A DNA stretch of 50,558 nt, from positions 1-50,558 of the forward strand of contig JAYEHK010000073.1 of assembly GCA_034659475.1 (NCBI GenBank). The letters run 5' to 3'. Below are positions 31,115 to 39,033 of the stretch, one piece after another (positions within the stretch are counted from its first letter, which is position 1; each line of letters opens with the position of its first letter). Below the pieces are notes generated by a model. It had not been told where the DNA came from, did not search any database, and saw only the letters and a program-made list of their open reading frames with translations. The DNA comes from JAYEHK01 sp034659475 (GTDB lineage Bacteria > Bacillota > Syntrophomonadia > Syntrophomonadales > Syntrophomonadaceae). A program made the translations under genes and the position numbers.

Positions 31115-31930
31115 TCAGTCTTGTGTCGAAATGGGTGAAATGGGTTCAAAATAGTCGTATTTCTTCTTCAGGATGACAATATCAACGCGCCGATTCATGG
31201 CACGGGTCTTCACGTCCTCATTGGCCACCAGAGGTCGATATTCACTATACCCGATAATGGATAATCGATCCGGGGGTATCCCGCCGTAGTCCTGAAGTAT
31301 ATGTACAACATTGGACGCCCTGAGTACTGATAATTCCCAGTTAGACAGAAACTTGTTGTTATGTATGGGCAGATTGTCCGTGTGCCCTTCGACTCTTATG
31401 TAATTGGGAATTGGCAGGAGGGATTCACCCACACTGGTAATAATCTCTCGGGCATTGGGCGTCAGTTCGTCCGATCCTGAAGCAAAGAGCAGGGCATCCT
31501 TAAAACTTATCACCAAACCTCGTTCCTGTTCTAGAATGGTAATGGAATCACTGAGTTTGGTAGCCACCTGCCCCTGCCCCTTGTTGCTTGCCTCCGTATC
31601 TTTCATAAGAATGAATTCTTCAATCTGTTTTTTTATTTCTGTTAATTGCCCCTGATCAGCGGGTATCTGTCCAGGTCCTTCAGGGACTTGCTGACCGGAT
31701 AGGCCATCGATTACAGAAGGTCCCTGCGTATCCAGCATGGACATCGCTTCACCTTTTAGAACCATACTGAGCGAATTGGCAACCGCTGCATATTTCACCG
31801 CATCCACCTTACTCATTGTATACATCAAAACGAAGAAAATCATCAGAAGGGTGATCAGATCAGAATAGGTAATCAACCATCGTTCACTGTTCTCTGGTTC
31901 CTCCTTTTTCTTCTTACGCCGAGAAGCCAT
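31115..31930 (-). CDS. motB: Flagellar motor stator protein MotB
   Basis: A 271-aa protein with a positively charged N-terminus (ASRRKKKKEE) and one membrane helix (about 18-42). Asp24 in TYSDLITLL is the proton-carrying residue, at the same number as in B. subtilis MotB. The C-terminal OmpA-like domain (about 140-255) binds peptidoglycan; it has VEGHTDNLPI and the R..RVDI ending. It starts 4 bases after motA, so the two are co-translated. The plug and linker region (about 60-130) is Gln-rich. The proton- rather than sodium-type assignment is by similarity only. Confidence 0.93.
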   Translation of the reverse strand: MASRRKKKKEEPENSERWLITYSDLITLLMIFFVLMYTMSKVDAVKYAAVANSLSMVLKGEAMSMLDTQGPSVIDGLSGQQVPEGPGQIPADQGQLTEIKKQIEEFILMKDTEASNKGQGQVATKLSDSITILEQERGLVISFKDALLFASGSDELTPNAREIITSVGESLLPIPNYIRVEGHTDNLPIHNNKFLSNWELSVLRASNVVHILQDYGGIPPDRLSIIGYSEYRPLVANEDVKTRAMNRRVDIVILKKKYDYFEPISPISTQD

Positions 31931-31934
31931 TTTA

Positions 31935-32726
31935 TCACATCCCTAGCTGTTCCTCACTGGCAGTTTCTTCTGTCTGTCTGCTGTCAGGCGGTACAAAAGT
32001 TAATAGTTTTTCCCGAATAACCCTGGGGTTTTCCCCCGCTTGGATCGATAAGATTCCTTCCAGAACCATCTCCATAAGCTGACTTTGCTTTTCTGTTTTC
32101 AGTTTCATCTTGGTCGCAAATGGGATCCAAAGTACATTAGCAGATGCCACACCGTAAAGGGTAGCAATAAACGCAACCGCAATGGAGCCTCCCAATGAAT
32201 CAGGATCCTCAAGACTGCTTAATACATGGACCAGTCCCATAACGGTTCCAATAATACCCATGGTAGGTCCCAGTCCCCCCATGGCCATGAACATTTGATG
32301 TCCAATGCCTTCGTTGGTTTCAGCGGCTTCAATTTCCATCTCCAGCATATTACGGGTTAATTCCGGATCTGTGCCATCAATGACCAGTTGCAATCCCCTC
32401 GCCAGAAACGGGTTATCAATGGTGGCCAACTGGCTCTCCAAACTTAGTAATCCCTCACGACGCGCCTTGTCTGCCGTATCCACAAGGATATCAAGGATGA
32501 TCATAAAATCTACATCCTCATTAAAAAATACTTTTTTTAAGAAGTAGGGAATCTTTTTTATTTCATCCATTGTGAAGCTAATAAAGAGTGCACCAAATGT
32601 TCCACCAAAAACGATTATAAAAGCAGTAACCTGCCACAGCATGCCAAGTTCGCCGCCCTCCAGCATAAAGCCTCCCAGCAAGCCTGCAAGGCCCAATATC
32701 ATTCCAATGAGTGTTGCCAGATCCAT
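31935..32726 (-). CDS. motA: Flagellar motor stator protein MotA
   Basis: A 263-aa membrane protein with four helices (about 3-22, 30-52, 148-168 and 180-202) and a large cytoplasmic loop between the second and third helices. Typical blocks are MAMGGLGPTMGIIGTVMGLV and GGSIAVAFIATLYGVASAN. Conserved charged residues that meet FliG lie in the loop (RREGLLSLE). The ATG overlaps the secA stop in TAATG, so ribosomes finishing secA can restart here. motA-motB next to secA is unusual; in B. subtilis the motAB operon is elsewhere. Confidence 0.94.
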   Translation of the reverse strand: MDLATLIGMILGLAGLLGGFMLEGGELGMLWQVTAFIIVFGGTFGALFISFTMDEIKKIPYFLKKVFFNEDVDFMIILDILVDTADKARREGLLSLESQLATIDNPFLARGLQLVIDGTDPELTRNMLEMEIEAAETNEGIGHQMFMAMGGLGPTMGIIGTVMGLVHVLSSLEDPDSLGGSIAVAFIATLYGVASANVLWIPFATKMKLKTEKQSQLMEMVLEGILSIQAGENPRVIREKLLTFVPPDSRQTEETASEEQLGM

Positions 32727-35218
32727 TAACTAGCCCCTCTCCCACAACAATTCTTATACTTTTTGCCACTCCCACAGGGACATGGTTCATTACGCCCAAT
32801 CTTCTTGCCTACACGAACCGGTTGTTTTTTGGTATCTTCTCCCTGGTTGGTGACCATTCTTCTCTCTTCCGGTTTTTCTACTACGCGTACGCGCAGAACA
32901 AAACGCACAACATCTTCTTTTATGCTGAACAGCATATCCTGAAAGGCTTCATACGCTTCGAATTTATATTCAATCAAGGGATCTCTTTGTGCATAAGCCC
33001 TTAAATTGATCCCATTGCGAAGCTGATCCATCGCATCAATATGGTCCATCCACTTATTGTCGATAATCCGCAGCATGATGGCTTTTTGGATTTCCTGCAT
33101 GGTTTCTGGTCCCAGGTCCGTTTCGCGGACTTCATAGAGGCCATGAGTTTTTTCCATGAGCATCTCTTTCATCTCATGTTTGGTCATCCCAACAAGCTCG
33201 TCCCGAGTGAAACCTGAATTGGGAATAACGTTTTGTTCTACATAGTTGAGCAGACCATCAAGATCCCAGTCATCACTGTATTTGATTTCGCCAGCATAGA
33301 CATCGACCAGTTGTTTGATAACATCGTCGATCATCGCGGAAACGGTTTCTTTTAGATCCTCTCCATAGAGAACCTTTTGACGTTCCCCATACATGACACC
33401 CCGTTGCTGGTTAATCACATCATCATATTCCAGCACATTTTTACGGATACCAAAGTTTCTGGCTTCAACCTTCTTCTGGGCATTTTCTATCGCCCGGGTA
33501 ATCATCTTATTTTCGATGGGCATACTATCATCCATGCCCAGACGGTCCATGACCCCTTCAATATTGGAAGCACCAAACAGGCGCATCAAATCGTCTTCCA
33601 GAGATACATAAAACCGTGACTCTCCCGGATCTCCCTGACGCCCGGAACGACCTCTCAGCTGATTATCTATACGACGTGATTCATGTCGTTCAGTCCCCAG
33701 AACGTAAAGTCCACCCGCAGCCTTAACACCTTCCCCCAGAACAATATCTGTTCCTCTGCCGGCCATATTGGTTGCGATTGTAACCGTCCCCAATTGTCCT
33801 GCCAGCGCAATGATCTGTGCTTCCTGTTCATGATGTTTGGCGTTCAAGACCTGGTGACGAATCCCTCGTTTCTTTAACATACTGCTGAGAAGCTCAGATC
33901 TCTCAATGGAAATCGTTCCCACAAGAACAGGCTGCCCTTTCACATTCCGTTCAATGATGTCTTCAACCGCCGCATTGAATTTTCCCAGCTCGGTCTTATA
34001 GATATAATCCGAGCGATCACCACGAATCATAGGCATATGGGTAGGAATCACCAGGACATCCATGCCATAAATATTACGGAATTCATCTTCTTCTGTTTTC
34101 GCAGTTCCTGTCATACCCGATAGTTTGTGATACATCCGGAAGTAATTCTGGAAAGTGATGGTAGCCAGGGTCTGTGATTCTTTTTCAATCTTCACCCCTT
34201 CTTTGGCCTCAATGGCCTGATGAAGTCCATCACTATACCGACGTCCAAACATCAAACGCCCGGTAAATTCATCCACAATGATGATCTGATCATCTTTGAT
34301 TACGTAGTCTTTGTCCCGTTTCATCAAGGCATGTGCCCTGAGTCCCTGATTCACATGATGGGCAAGTTCCATGTTTTCAGACAGGTTTTCTACATTGAAA
34401 AAACCTTCGACGCGTTTGACGCCGTCTTCTGTAAGTGTTACAACATTAGCCTTTTCATCCACTTTATAATCGGTTTCATTCTCCAGTCGGGGAATAAATT
34501 TGGATATTCGATAATACAGATCTGTCGGTTTATCCCCTTCCCCTGAAATAATCAGCGGGGTACGTGCCTCGTCTATCAGGATAGAGTCCACTTCATCGAT
34601 AATCGCATAATGCAGAGGGCGCTGGACCATATTATCCGCCGCAACGACCATATTGTCCCGCAAATAATCGAAACCGAGTTCATTATTGGTAGCGTAAGTG
34701 ATATCACACTCATACGCTTCTTTCCGCTGTGCATAATTCATATCATGAACAATGAGACCTACGGTGAGACCACACATCTCATATACGGGCCGCATCCACT
34801 CAGCATCCCTGCTGGCCAGATAGTCATTGACCGTAACGATATGAACGCCTTTCCCTTCCAGAGCGTTAAGATAAGCTGGCAGGGTCGCCACCAGCGTTTT
34901 TCCTTCCCCCGTCTTCATCTCGGCAATTTTCCCGTTGTTCAGGGTCATGCCGCCGATCAACTGTACATCAAAATGCCGCATACCCATTTTCCTGCGAGAA
35001 GCTTCGCGCACCAACGCAAACGCTTCAGGTAATATATCGTGGTTTTTTTCTCCATTCTTTAGCCTTTCCCTAAATTCTTCTGTTTTTTTGGGAAAATCTT
35101 CATCCTGCAGACTTTCAAACGCAGGCTCCAGGGCATTAATTTTATCAACCACGGATTGCATTTTGTTGACCTGTTTTTCATTATCATCCAGTAATTTTTT
35201 CATCATACTTCGTATCAT
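32726..35218 (-). CDS. secA: Preprotein translocase ATPase SecA
   Basis: The motor of the Sec pathway, 830 aa. Motifs are Walker A MKTGEGKTLVA (about 100-110), DEVDSILIDEARTPLIISG, TNMAGRGTDI, and LRGRSGRQGDPGES. The C-terminal zinc site GRNEPCPCGSGKKYKNCCG is intact; it binds SecB or ribosomes in other species. The upstream AGAGGATGG is about 12 bases from the ATG; an alternative ATG lies four codons in. The stop overlaps motA (TAATG). The order hpf-secA-...-prfB is the standard Firmicutes arrangement. Confidence 0.97.
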   Translation of the reverse strand: MIRSMMKKLLDDNEKQVNKMQSVVDKINALEPAFESLQDEDFPKKTEEFRERLKNGEKNHDILPEAFALVREASRRKMGMRHFDVQLIGGMTLNNGKIAEMKTGEGKTLVATLPAYLNALEGKGVHIVTVNDYLASRDAEWMRPVYEMCGLTVGLIVHDMNYAQRKEAYECDITYATNNELGFDYLRDNMVVAADNMVQRPLHYAIIDEVDSILIDEARTPLIISGEGDKPTDLYYRISKFIPRLENETDYKVDEKANVVTLTEDGVKRVEGFFNVENLSENMELAHHVNQGLRAHALMKRDKDYVIKDDQIIIVDEFTGRLMFGRRYSDGLHQAIEAKEGVKIEKESQTLATITFQNYFRMYHKLSGMTGTAKTEEDEFRNIYGMDVLVIPTHMPMIRGDRSDYIYKTELGKFNAAVEDIIERNVKGQPVLVGTISIERSELLSSMLKKRGIRHQVLNAKHHEQEAQIIALAGQLGTVTIATNMAGRGTDIVLGEGVKAAGGLYVLGTERHESRRIDNQLRGRSGRQGDPGESRFYVSLEDDLMRLFGASNIEGVMDRLGMDDSMPIENKMITRAIENAQKKVEARNFGIRKNVLEYDDVINQQRGVMYGERQKVLYGEDLKETVSAMIDDVIKQLVDVYAGEIKYSDDWDLDGLLNYVEQNVIPNSGFTRDELVGMTKHEMKEMLMEKTHGLYEVRETDLGPETMQEIQKAIMLRIIDNKWMDHIDAMDQLRNGINLRAYAQRDPLIEYKFEAYEAFQDMLFSIKEDVVRFVLRVRVVEKPEERRMVTNQGEDTKKQPVRVGKKIGRNEPCPCGSGKKYKNCCGRGAS

Positions 35219-35263
35219 TTTTATAAACCATCCTCTTTTTACGAATTAACCCCATCCGGGGAC

Positions 35264-35430
35264 ACCGGGGACAAGCACCTTGTCCCACCCTATCAGCCGA
35301 GTGACACAGGGGGACGGTCTTAGTGTGTCATTTCTGGCGTGTCGTTCTTCAAAGCAACAACAATAGTCTTACAGAAATGACACACTAAGACCGTCCCCCT
35401 GTGTCATCCTGCCCCCTGTGTCATCCTGCC
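35264..35430. repeat. REP-like palindrome 2 (GGGGACGG family) and flanking GGGACAAG hairpin
   Basis: The main palindrome has 34-bp arms (35302-35335 and 35373-35406) that match completely and contain TGACACAGGGGGACGG. Inside each arm TGACAC can pair with GTGTCA. A separate hairpin GGGACAAG-CAC-CTTGTCCC sits at 35268-35286, and part copies of CCCCCTGTGTCATCCTG follow to about 35430. The whole lies between hpf and secA. No gene. Confidence 0.8.
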
Positions 35431-35455
35431 CTCTATATCTTTTAATTCTCTTACT

Positions 35456-35482
35456 AAAAAAGAGGAACCATAATGGTTCCTC
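35456..35482 (-). terminator. Intrinsic terminator of hpf
   Basis: GAGGAACCAT and ATGGTTCCTC form a near-perfect stem 57 bp after the hpf stop. On the minus strand it is followed by TTTTTT. Strong terminator, so secA beyond it probably has its own promoter. Confidence 0.85.
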
Positions 35483-35538
35483 ATAATTTATTTCATAAAA
35501 CATCTTTATAGTATCATTTTTAAGCCCTTTACTTCAAC

Positions 35539-36084
35539 CTAATCAAAATCTGGCTCTATTAGCCCGTAATTACCATCTTTTCTTTTATAGACCACATTCA
35601 CTTCCTCTGTTTCAGCATGGGAAAAAACAAAGAAATTATGACCAAGTAGATTCATCTGCATGATGGCTTCTTCTTCATCCATTGGTTTGAGGGCAAACCG
35701 TTTGGTACGAACGACTTTAAAGTTTTCCGTCGTATCGTCAACGGCAAGCTGCTTTCTGGCTTCCTCGGAAAAGACCTGTTTTAAACCTGCCCCTCTATAA
35801 GCCTTAAACAACTTGGTTTTATACTTTTCGATTTGTTTTTCCAGTTTTTCTTCTACCATATCAATGGCAGTATACATGTCATCTCTGCTCTCTTCTCCGC
35901 GGAGGATCACTCCATTCAACGGAATGGTGACTTCTACCTTTTGCTTTTCTCCTTCCACAGACAACGCTACCGTTGCCGTCCGAACGTCATCAATATACTT
36001 TTCTAATTTGGAAAGTCGCTTAGTGGTATAATCTTTGAGTGCCTGCGTAAGTTCAATATTTTTCCCTCTAATGTCCAATCTCAT
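35539..36084 (-). CDS. hpf: Ribosome hibernation promoting factor, long form (HPF/YvyD)
   Basis: A 181-aa two-domain protein. The N-terminal S30AE/RaiA domain (1-100, MRLDIRGKNIELTQALKDYT) binds the decoding region of the 30S subunit. The C-terminal dimerisation domain (about 125-181: VVRTKRFALKPMDEEEAIMQMNLLGHNFFVF) joins two ribosomes into inactive 100S dimers. Firmicutes have this long form. The ATG follows AAAGGGGTGG. A TATAAT hexamer on the minus strand (36118-36113) lies about 30 bp upstream, without a clear sigma-A -35, so another sigma factor may be used. It lies between secA and flagellar genes, as in B. subtilis. Confidence 0.95.
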   Translation of the reverse strand: MRLDIRGKNIELTQALKDYTTKRLSKLEKYIDDVRTATVALSVEGEKQKVEVTIPLNGVILRGEESRDDMYTAIDMVEEKLEKQIEKYKTKLFKAYRGAGLKQVFSEEARKQLAVDDTTENFKVVRTKRFALKPMDEEEAIMQMNLLGHNFFVFSHAETEEVNVVYKRKDGNYGLIEPDFD

Positions 36085-36181
36085 TTGACCACCCCTTTCC
36101 GTGTATATTTATATTATACGCAAATATAACAGAATCCTGCACGTGTTTTCGCAAAATCATTGTTGTTAAACTAGAAAATAT

Positions 36182-36204
36182 AAAAACCGGGCGTTGCGCC
36201 CGGT
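36182..36204 (-). terminator. Intrinsic terminator of the zinc-ribbon gene
   Basis: A compact stem ACCGGGCG / CGCCCGG-T with a 3-base loop is followed on the minus strand by TTTTTATA. It lies 14 bp after the zinc-ribbon gene stop. Confidence 0.85.
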
Positions 36205-36217
36205 GGTCATGCATTTT

Positions 36218-36502
36218 TTAGTAAGCAGCCTGTTTTTGCTTTTGGAAGCATTCTAAGCAGTAAACGGGTCTGCCATCAACCGGCTTAAAAGGAACCTCTG
36301 TTTCAGCACCGCATTCAGCACAAGTGGTTGTAAACATCTCGCGCGGAGCTTTGCCAGTGCGGTTACGACGGTTCTGTCTGCAGTCTTGGCAGCGCTTGGG
36401 TTCATTTTCGAAACCCTTCTCGTGGTAAAATTCTTGTTCACCAGCAGTAAATACAAATTCTTCACCACAATCCTGGCACACTAAAATTTTGTCTTCGAAC
36501 AT
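36218..36502 (-). CDS. Small zinc-ribbon protein with four CxxC motifs
   Basis: The protein has 94 aa from the ATG at 36502 (MFEDKILVCQDCGEEF). Four cysteine pairs (CQDC, CQDC, CAEC and CLEC) should hold two zinc ribbons. The central block FTAGEQEFYHEKGFENEPKRC is typical of a widespread uncharacterised bacterial zinc-binding family, often of 90-100 aa. The frame is open from a GTG at 36565, but that start has no ribosome binding site, while GAGGG lies before 36502. No partner is obvious; it is a single-gene unit ended by a terminator. It may bind nucleic acid or store zinc; function unknown. Confidence 0.8.
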   Translation of the reverse strand: MFEDKILVCQDCGEEFVFTAGEQEFYHEKGFENEPKRCQDCRQNRRNRTGKAPREMFTTTCAECGAETEVPFKPVDGRPVYCLECFQKQKQAAY

Positions 36503-36675
36503 ACTAAAAAAATCCCTCACTTTTCTGAAATTGCCGGGTCTAAACCTGATAGGTGTACTTGTCACCGACTGTACTGCCTATTATATACGCTGGAGGGAAA
36601 AATAGCAATAAAAGAGGGTGGGTAGATCACACCACGAAAGGCTCTGTTTGTGGCGTCCAAAGGATTACAAATTGC

Positions 36676-37152
36676 CTATTTTGGTTTTTTGGTATTTTCC
36701 ATTGCCTGTTTATAAGCTCTGTTCGCCCGGGTACTCGTATTCTTTGGGGCAGCTTTTTTATACCTTGCTTTTAATCCATCCCCAAGCATCCGATGACTCT
36801 GTTGATCAGATGCATCTATTCTTTCCAACAACAATCCCAACTGGCTTATTACCTCCTGTAGTCTTCGAAAATAAGCTTCATCGATCATGCCTTCCAGGTT
36901 TCGGATAACAAATGCATCCAGCCCCAGCTCTCTGGTTATCTGATTCTGGAAGAATCTATTTTTTTCATTCAGTTCATTGATTGCCTGCAGCAGGGTTTGC
37001 CTTTCCTGTATCAATTGTAATAATTGTTCCGATGAAGGTACACCCTGTTGTTCTATATATTGCAACTGTTTTTCTGCCAGGTTCATCATATCAACATACA
37101 ATTTGTATTGTTGTTGAAAATTTTTAATCGTCTTTTCTAATAGATCGTTCAC
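36676..37152 (-). CDS. Small helical protein, possible flagellar export chaperone (FliT/FlgN-like)
   Basis: About 158 aa, predicted mostly alpha-helical (LLEKTIKNFQQQYKLYVDMMNLAEKQ..., then SEQLLQLIQERQTLLQAINELNEKN). The pattern of paired amphipathic helices with ERQ-LL recalls FliT/FlgN chaperones. The GTG at 37152, nine bases after AAAGGA, is the preferred start; a longer open frame overlaps the upstream gene. The C-terminus (TSTRANRAYKQAMENTKK) resembles that of the gene just upstream. It follows fliS, where B. subtilis has fliT. No sequence-level proof, so the function is inferred from context. Confidence 0.55.
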   Translation of the reverse strand: MNDLLEKTIKNFQQQYKLYVDMMNLAEKQLQYIEQQGVPSSEQLLQLIQERQTLLQAINELNEKNRFFQNQITRELGLDAFVIRNLEGMIDEAYFRRLQEVISQLGLLLERIDASDQQSHRMLGDGLKARYKKAAPKNTSTRANRAYKQAMENTKKPK

Positions 37153-37177
37153 AAAGGTCATTCCTTTACAGGTGATT

Positions 37178-37612
37178 TCACTTTTTCTTATCAAAAAACC
37201 ACGGCTGCTGGTTTCCCATTTGCAGGTAGGCTTTGCTGGCCTTTTTATTACCACGTGTACTGGCTAGCTTTGCAGATGAACTTACTGTAGCTTTTTCAAG
37301 GCCTGATCGGGTAACCTCATCGTTGTTCTGAATCTGAGTAATAAAGCACACACACTTTTCCCGATAGGTCTGCCAGACAGATTGCCCTTCAGGATTATCT
37401 TGAAGAAATTCTTCTTCCTGTATGCCAAGTCCTTCAATCGCCTGCATTAATCTTTGCCTTTTTTCCAACCAGCGCTGAAAACATTGCATCCCCTTTTTTT
37501 CCCACCCAGAAGCTTCAACAAAAGCCCGCTGTTGTTGAGAAACATCAAACATCGCTTGATAAAGGACCTCTATTTTCTGCAAACGTTCTTCCCAGTTTTC
37601 CTTATCTTTCAT
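37178..37612 (-). CDS. Small helical protein, possible flagellar chaperone downstream of fliS
   Basis: A 144-aa charged, mainly helical protein starting MKDKENWEERLQKIEVLYQ, eight bases after the fliS stop. It has a block RWLEKRQRLMQAIEGLGIQEEEF of the FliT/FlgN kind. The tail ASTRGNKKASKAYLQ shares STR.N.....AY-type residues with the following gene (STRANRAYKQ), suggesting a common binding tail or an old duplication. The position straight after fliS matches fliT of B. subtilis. A specific client cannot be named. Confidence 0.55.
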   Translation of the reverse strand: MKDKENWEERLQKIEVLYQAMFDVSQQQRAFVEASGWEKKGMQCFQRWLEKRQRLMQAIEGLGIQEEEFLQDNPEGQSVWQTYREKCVCFITQIQNNDEVTRSGLEKATVSSSAKLASTRGNKKASKAYLQMGNQQPWFFDKKK

Positions 37613-37619
37613 CGAACAA

Positions 37620-38114
37620 TCATCCCTGAATATTTATTCCCGAGCGCTTTACGCTCGTTGCTTGTATGCCCTTTGCTGATTCAGTTGTCGGTTCAACAGT
37701 TTTTCTCATCACCTCTGTCTGTCCCTGCATGTGTCCACTCGTTTTCAGAATTCTGGCTGCCTCGGCCCAGGTATCTCCGAGTTCGCTCAAATATCCCTCT
37801 ACTTCCTCCAGTATCGCAGTATCCTTCTGTATGTTTGCCTGCACCAACTGATCATACATATATCTATAAAGGGCAAGGAGACCATTTGATATCTCATAAT
37901 CCATATTCAGGGTAGACATCAGCTCCAGAATAATTTCCTCTGCCTTTACAATCTCCTGGTGCGCCCTGTTGATATCTTTATCTTCAATCCCTTTACGAGC
38001 ACTTCTGATGTTTTTGAGTACCCCTTCATATAACATAAGAAGAAGTTTTTCCGGCGCTACGGTTTCTACCGTTGTTTTTTTATATTGATTATATGCCTGG
38101 GCATTCATATTCAT
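37620..38114 (-). CDS. fliS: Flagellin-specific chaperone FliS
   Basis: FliS keeps flagellin unfolded for export. The sequence has the family start NAQAYNQYKKTTVETVAPEK, LLLMLYEGVLKNIRSA and the C-terminal helix LYRYMYDQLVQANIQKD. The core is about 125 aa, with an extra tail of about 40 residues (HMQGQTEVMRKTVEPTTES...) not found in short FliS proteins. The frame opens at a TTG at 38120, but the ATG at 38114 lies seven bases after GGGAGG and is preferred. It is followed closely by two small possible chaperone genes. fliD, which usually lies between flaG and fliS, is missing here. Confidence 0.92.
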   Translation of the reverse strand: MNMNAQAYNQYKKTTVETVAPEKLLLMLYEGVLKNIRSARKGIEDKDINRAHQEIVKAEEIILELMSTLNMDYEISNGLLALYRYMYDQLVQANIQKDTAILEEVEGYLSELGDTWAEAARILKTSGHMQGQTEVMRKTVEPTTESAKGIQATSVKRSGINIQG

Positions 38115-38224
38115 TGCCAAACCTCCCTATCATTCCAGTCATTCGTTGACGATCGTATCCTTGTGAAAAGAAAAATCTGTACGTTCATCATAGTATTGTA
38201 TATGTAACCGCGTTACACGCTTAT

Positions 38225-38623
38225 TCAAATCTTTTCATCCACCATAAGACCAATCATCTCGTTTAACATATCTCGCACCCTGGCTGCATAATCAAGCGCC
38301 TCCTCCGGGGGAATCTCGCGAATGATTTCCTCGGTTTCGGAATCGACTACCTTCACCTGATAACTTCCGCTCTTTTCATGTAGTGTGAATTCCAGATGGT
38401 GATTGGAGATCTTCATCGCCTGATTGAGTACCTCGGTAGCAAGTTCAACGTCTTCCAGCTTCGCTTTTTTGGATGCCCCCTGTATTTTTTCCAGGTCAAC
38501 CTTCTTTGGGCTATCCTCCCTACGGATATGTCTTTCTCCAGAGCTCTGATCAGTAAACGGCTTCACTGCATCGCTCTGTGTTTTCATAAAATCCCGAGCC
38601 ATCCCTTGCCCCTCTACCCGCAT
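38225..38623 (-). CDS. flaG: FlaG family flagellar protein
   Basis: A 132-aa protein with a variable N-terminal half and the conserved C-terminal FlaG domain (about 65-128). That domain includes LEFTLHEKSGSYQVKVVDS and EEIIREIPPEEALDYAARVRDM. FlaG affects filament length in some bacteria. AGGAGGG precedes the ATG. It is the first gene of the flaG-fliS-small-chaperone transcript and is preceded by a sigma-D type promoter, so it belongs to the late flagellar class. Confidence 0.9.
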   Translation of the reverse strand: MRVEGQGMARDFMKTQSDAVKPFTDQSSGERHIRREDSPKKVDLEKIQGASKKAKLEDVELATEVLNQAMKISNHHLEFTLHEKSGSYQVKVVDSETEEIIREIPPEEALDYAARVRDMLNEMIGLMVDEKI

Positions 38624-38698
38624 GGTTATCCCTCCTTAGATTCGTTAAATGGACATGGTGAGTTCTACTGAAAGTTCCTGTAGATCCTTTTGTTTTTT

Positions 38699-38725
38699 AT
38701 ATCGTCATATTTGAAAAGTTCTTTA
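38699..38725 (-). promoter_or_regulatory. Sigma-D (sigma-28) type promoter of flaG
   Basis: The minus strand has TAAA (38725-38722), exactly 15 bases, and GACGATAT (38706-38699). The B. subtilis sigma-D consensus is TAAA-N14-16-GCCGATAT; the only difference is A for C at the second base of the -10. It lies 76 bp upstream of the flaG start. Sigma-D drives late flagellar genes in this group. Confidence 0.75.
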
Positions 38726-38956
38726 ATCATAATTGGATAAAAAGCAGGCAACCATGCTTCTATCTTCTTCAACCAGACTCGCTTCAGCAGACGTCTATCG
38801 TTTGAAATCCACCCTTTCCAGGCCTTCATTCATTGGTTTACTTTGCTAATCTGGACCATCCAGAGGGTTTACGGAGCATTTTAGCATATTTATTATTTAC
38901 ATCCTATATTACTGCATATATCAACCGATTATGCCCTTATGCCCTTATTTGTTATT

Positions 38957-38986
38957 TTGACAGATTTTTTTAGCTTTTGTTAGAAT
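38957..38986 (+). promoter_or_regulatory. Vegetative promoter of the peptide ABC importer operon
   Basis: A perfect -35 TTGACA (38957-38962), an 18-base spacer and -10 TAGAAT (38981-38986, 5 of 6) lie 48 bp before the first permease gene. The 38626-39033 gap is a divergent promoter region with flaG; beyond the two promoters I see nothing else in it. Confidence 0.7.
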
Positions 38987-39033
38987 ATTAATAATATTGT
39001 CTAAAAATATATTTTTATTTTAGGAGTTTCATT

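Noticed and set aside
34220..35249. Plus-strand open frames opposite secA
   Set aside because: secA is complete and conserved throughout; these are antisense shadows.
36502..36565. Upstream GTG start of the zinc-ribbon gene
   Set aside because: No ribosome binding site before it; the family normally starts at MFEDK-type sequence.
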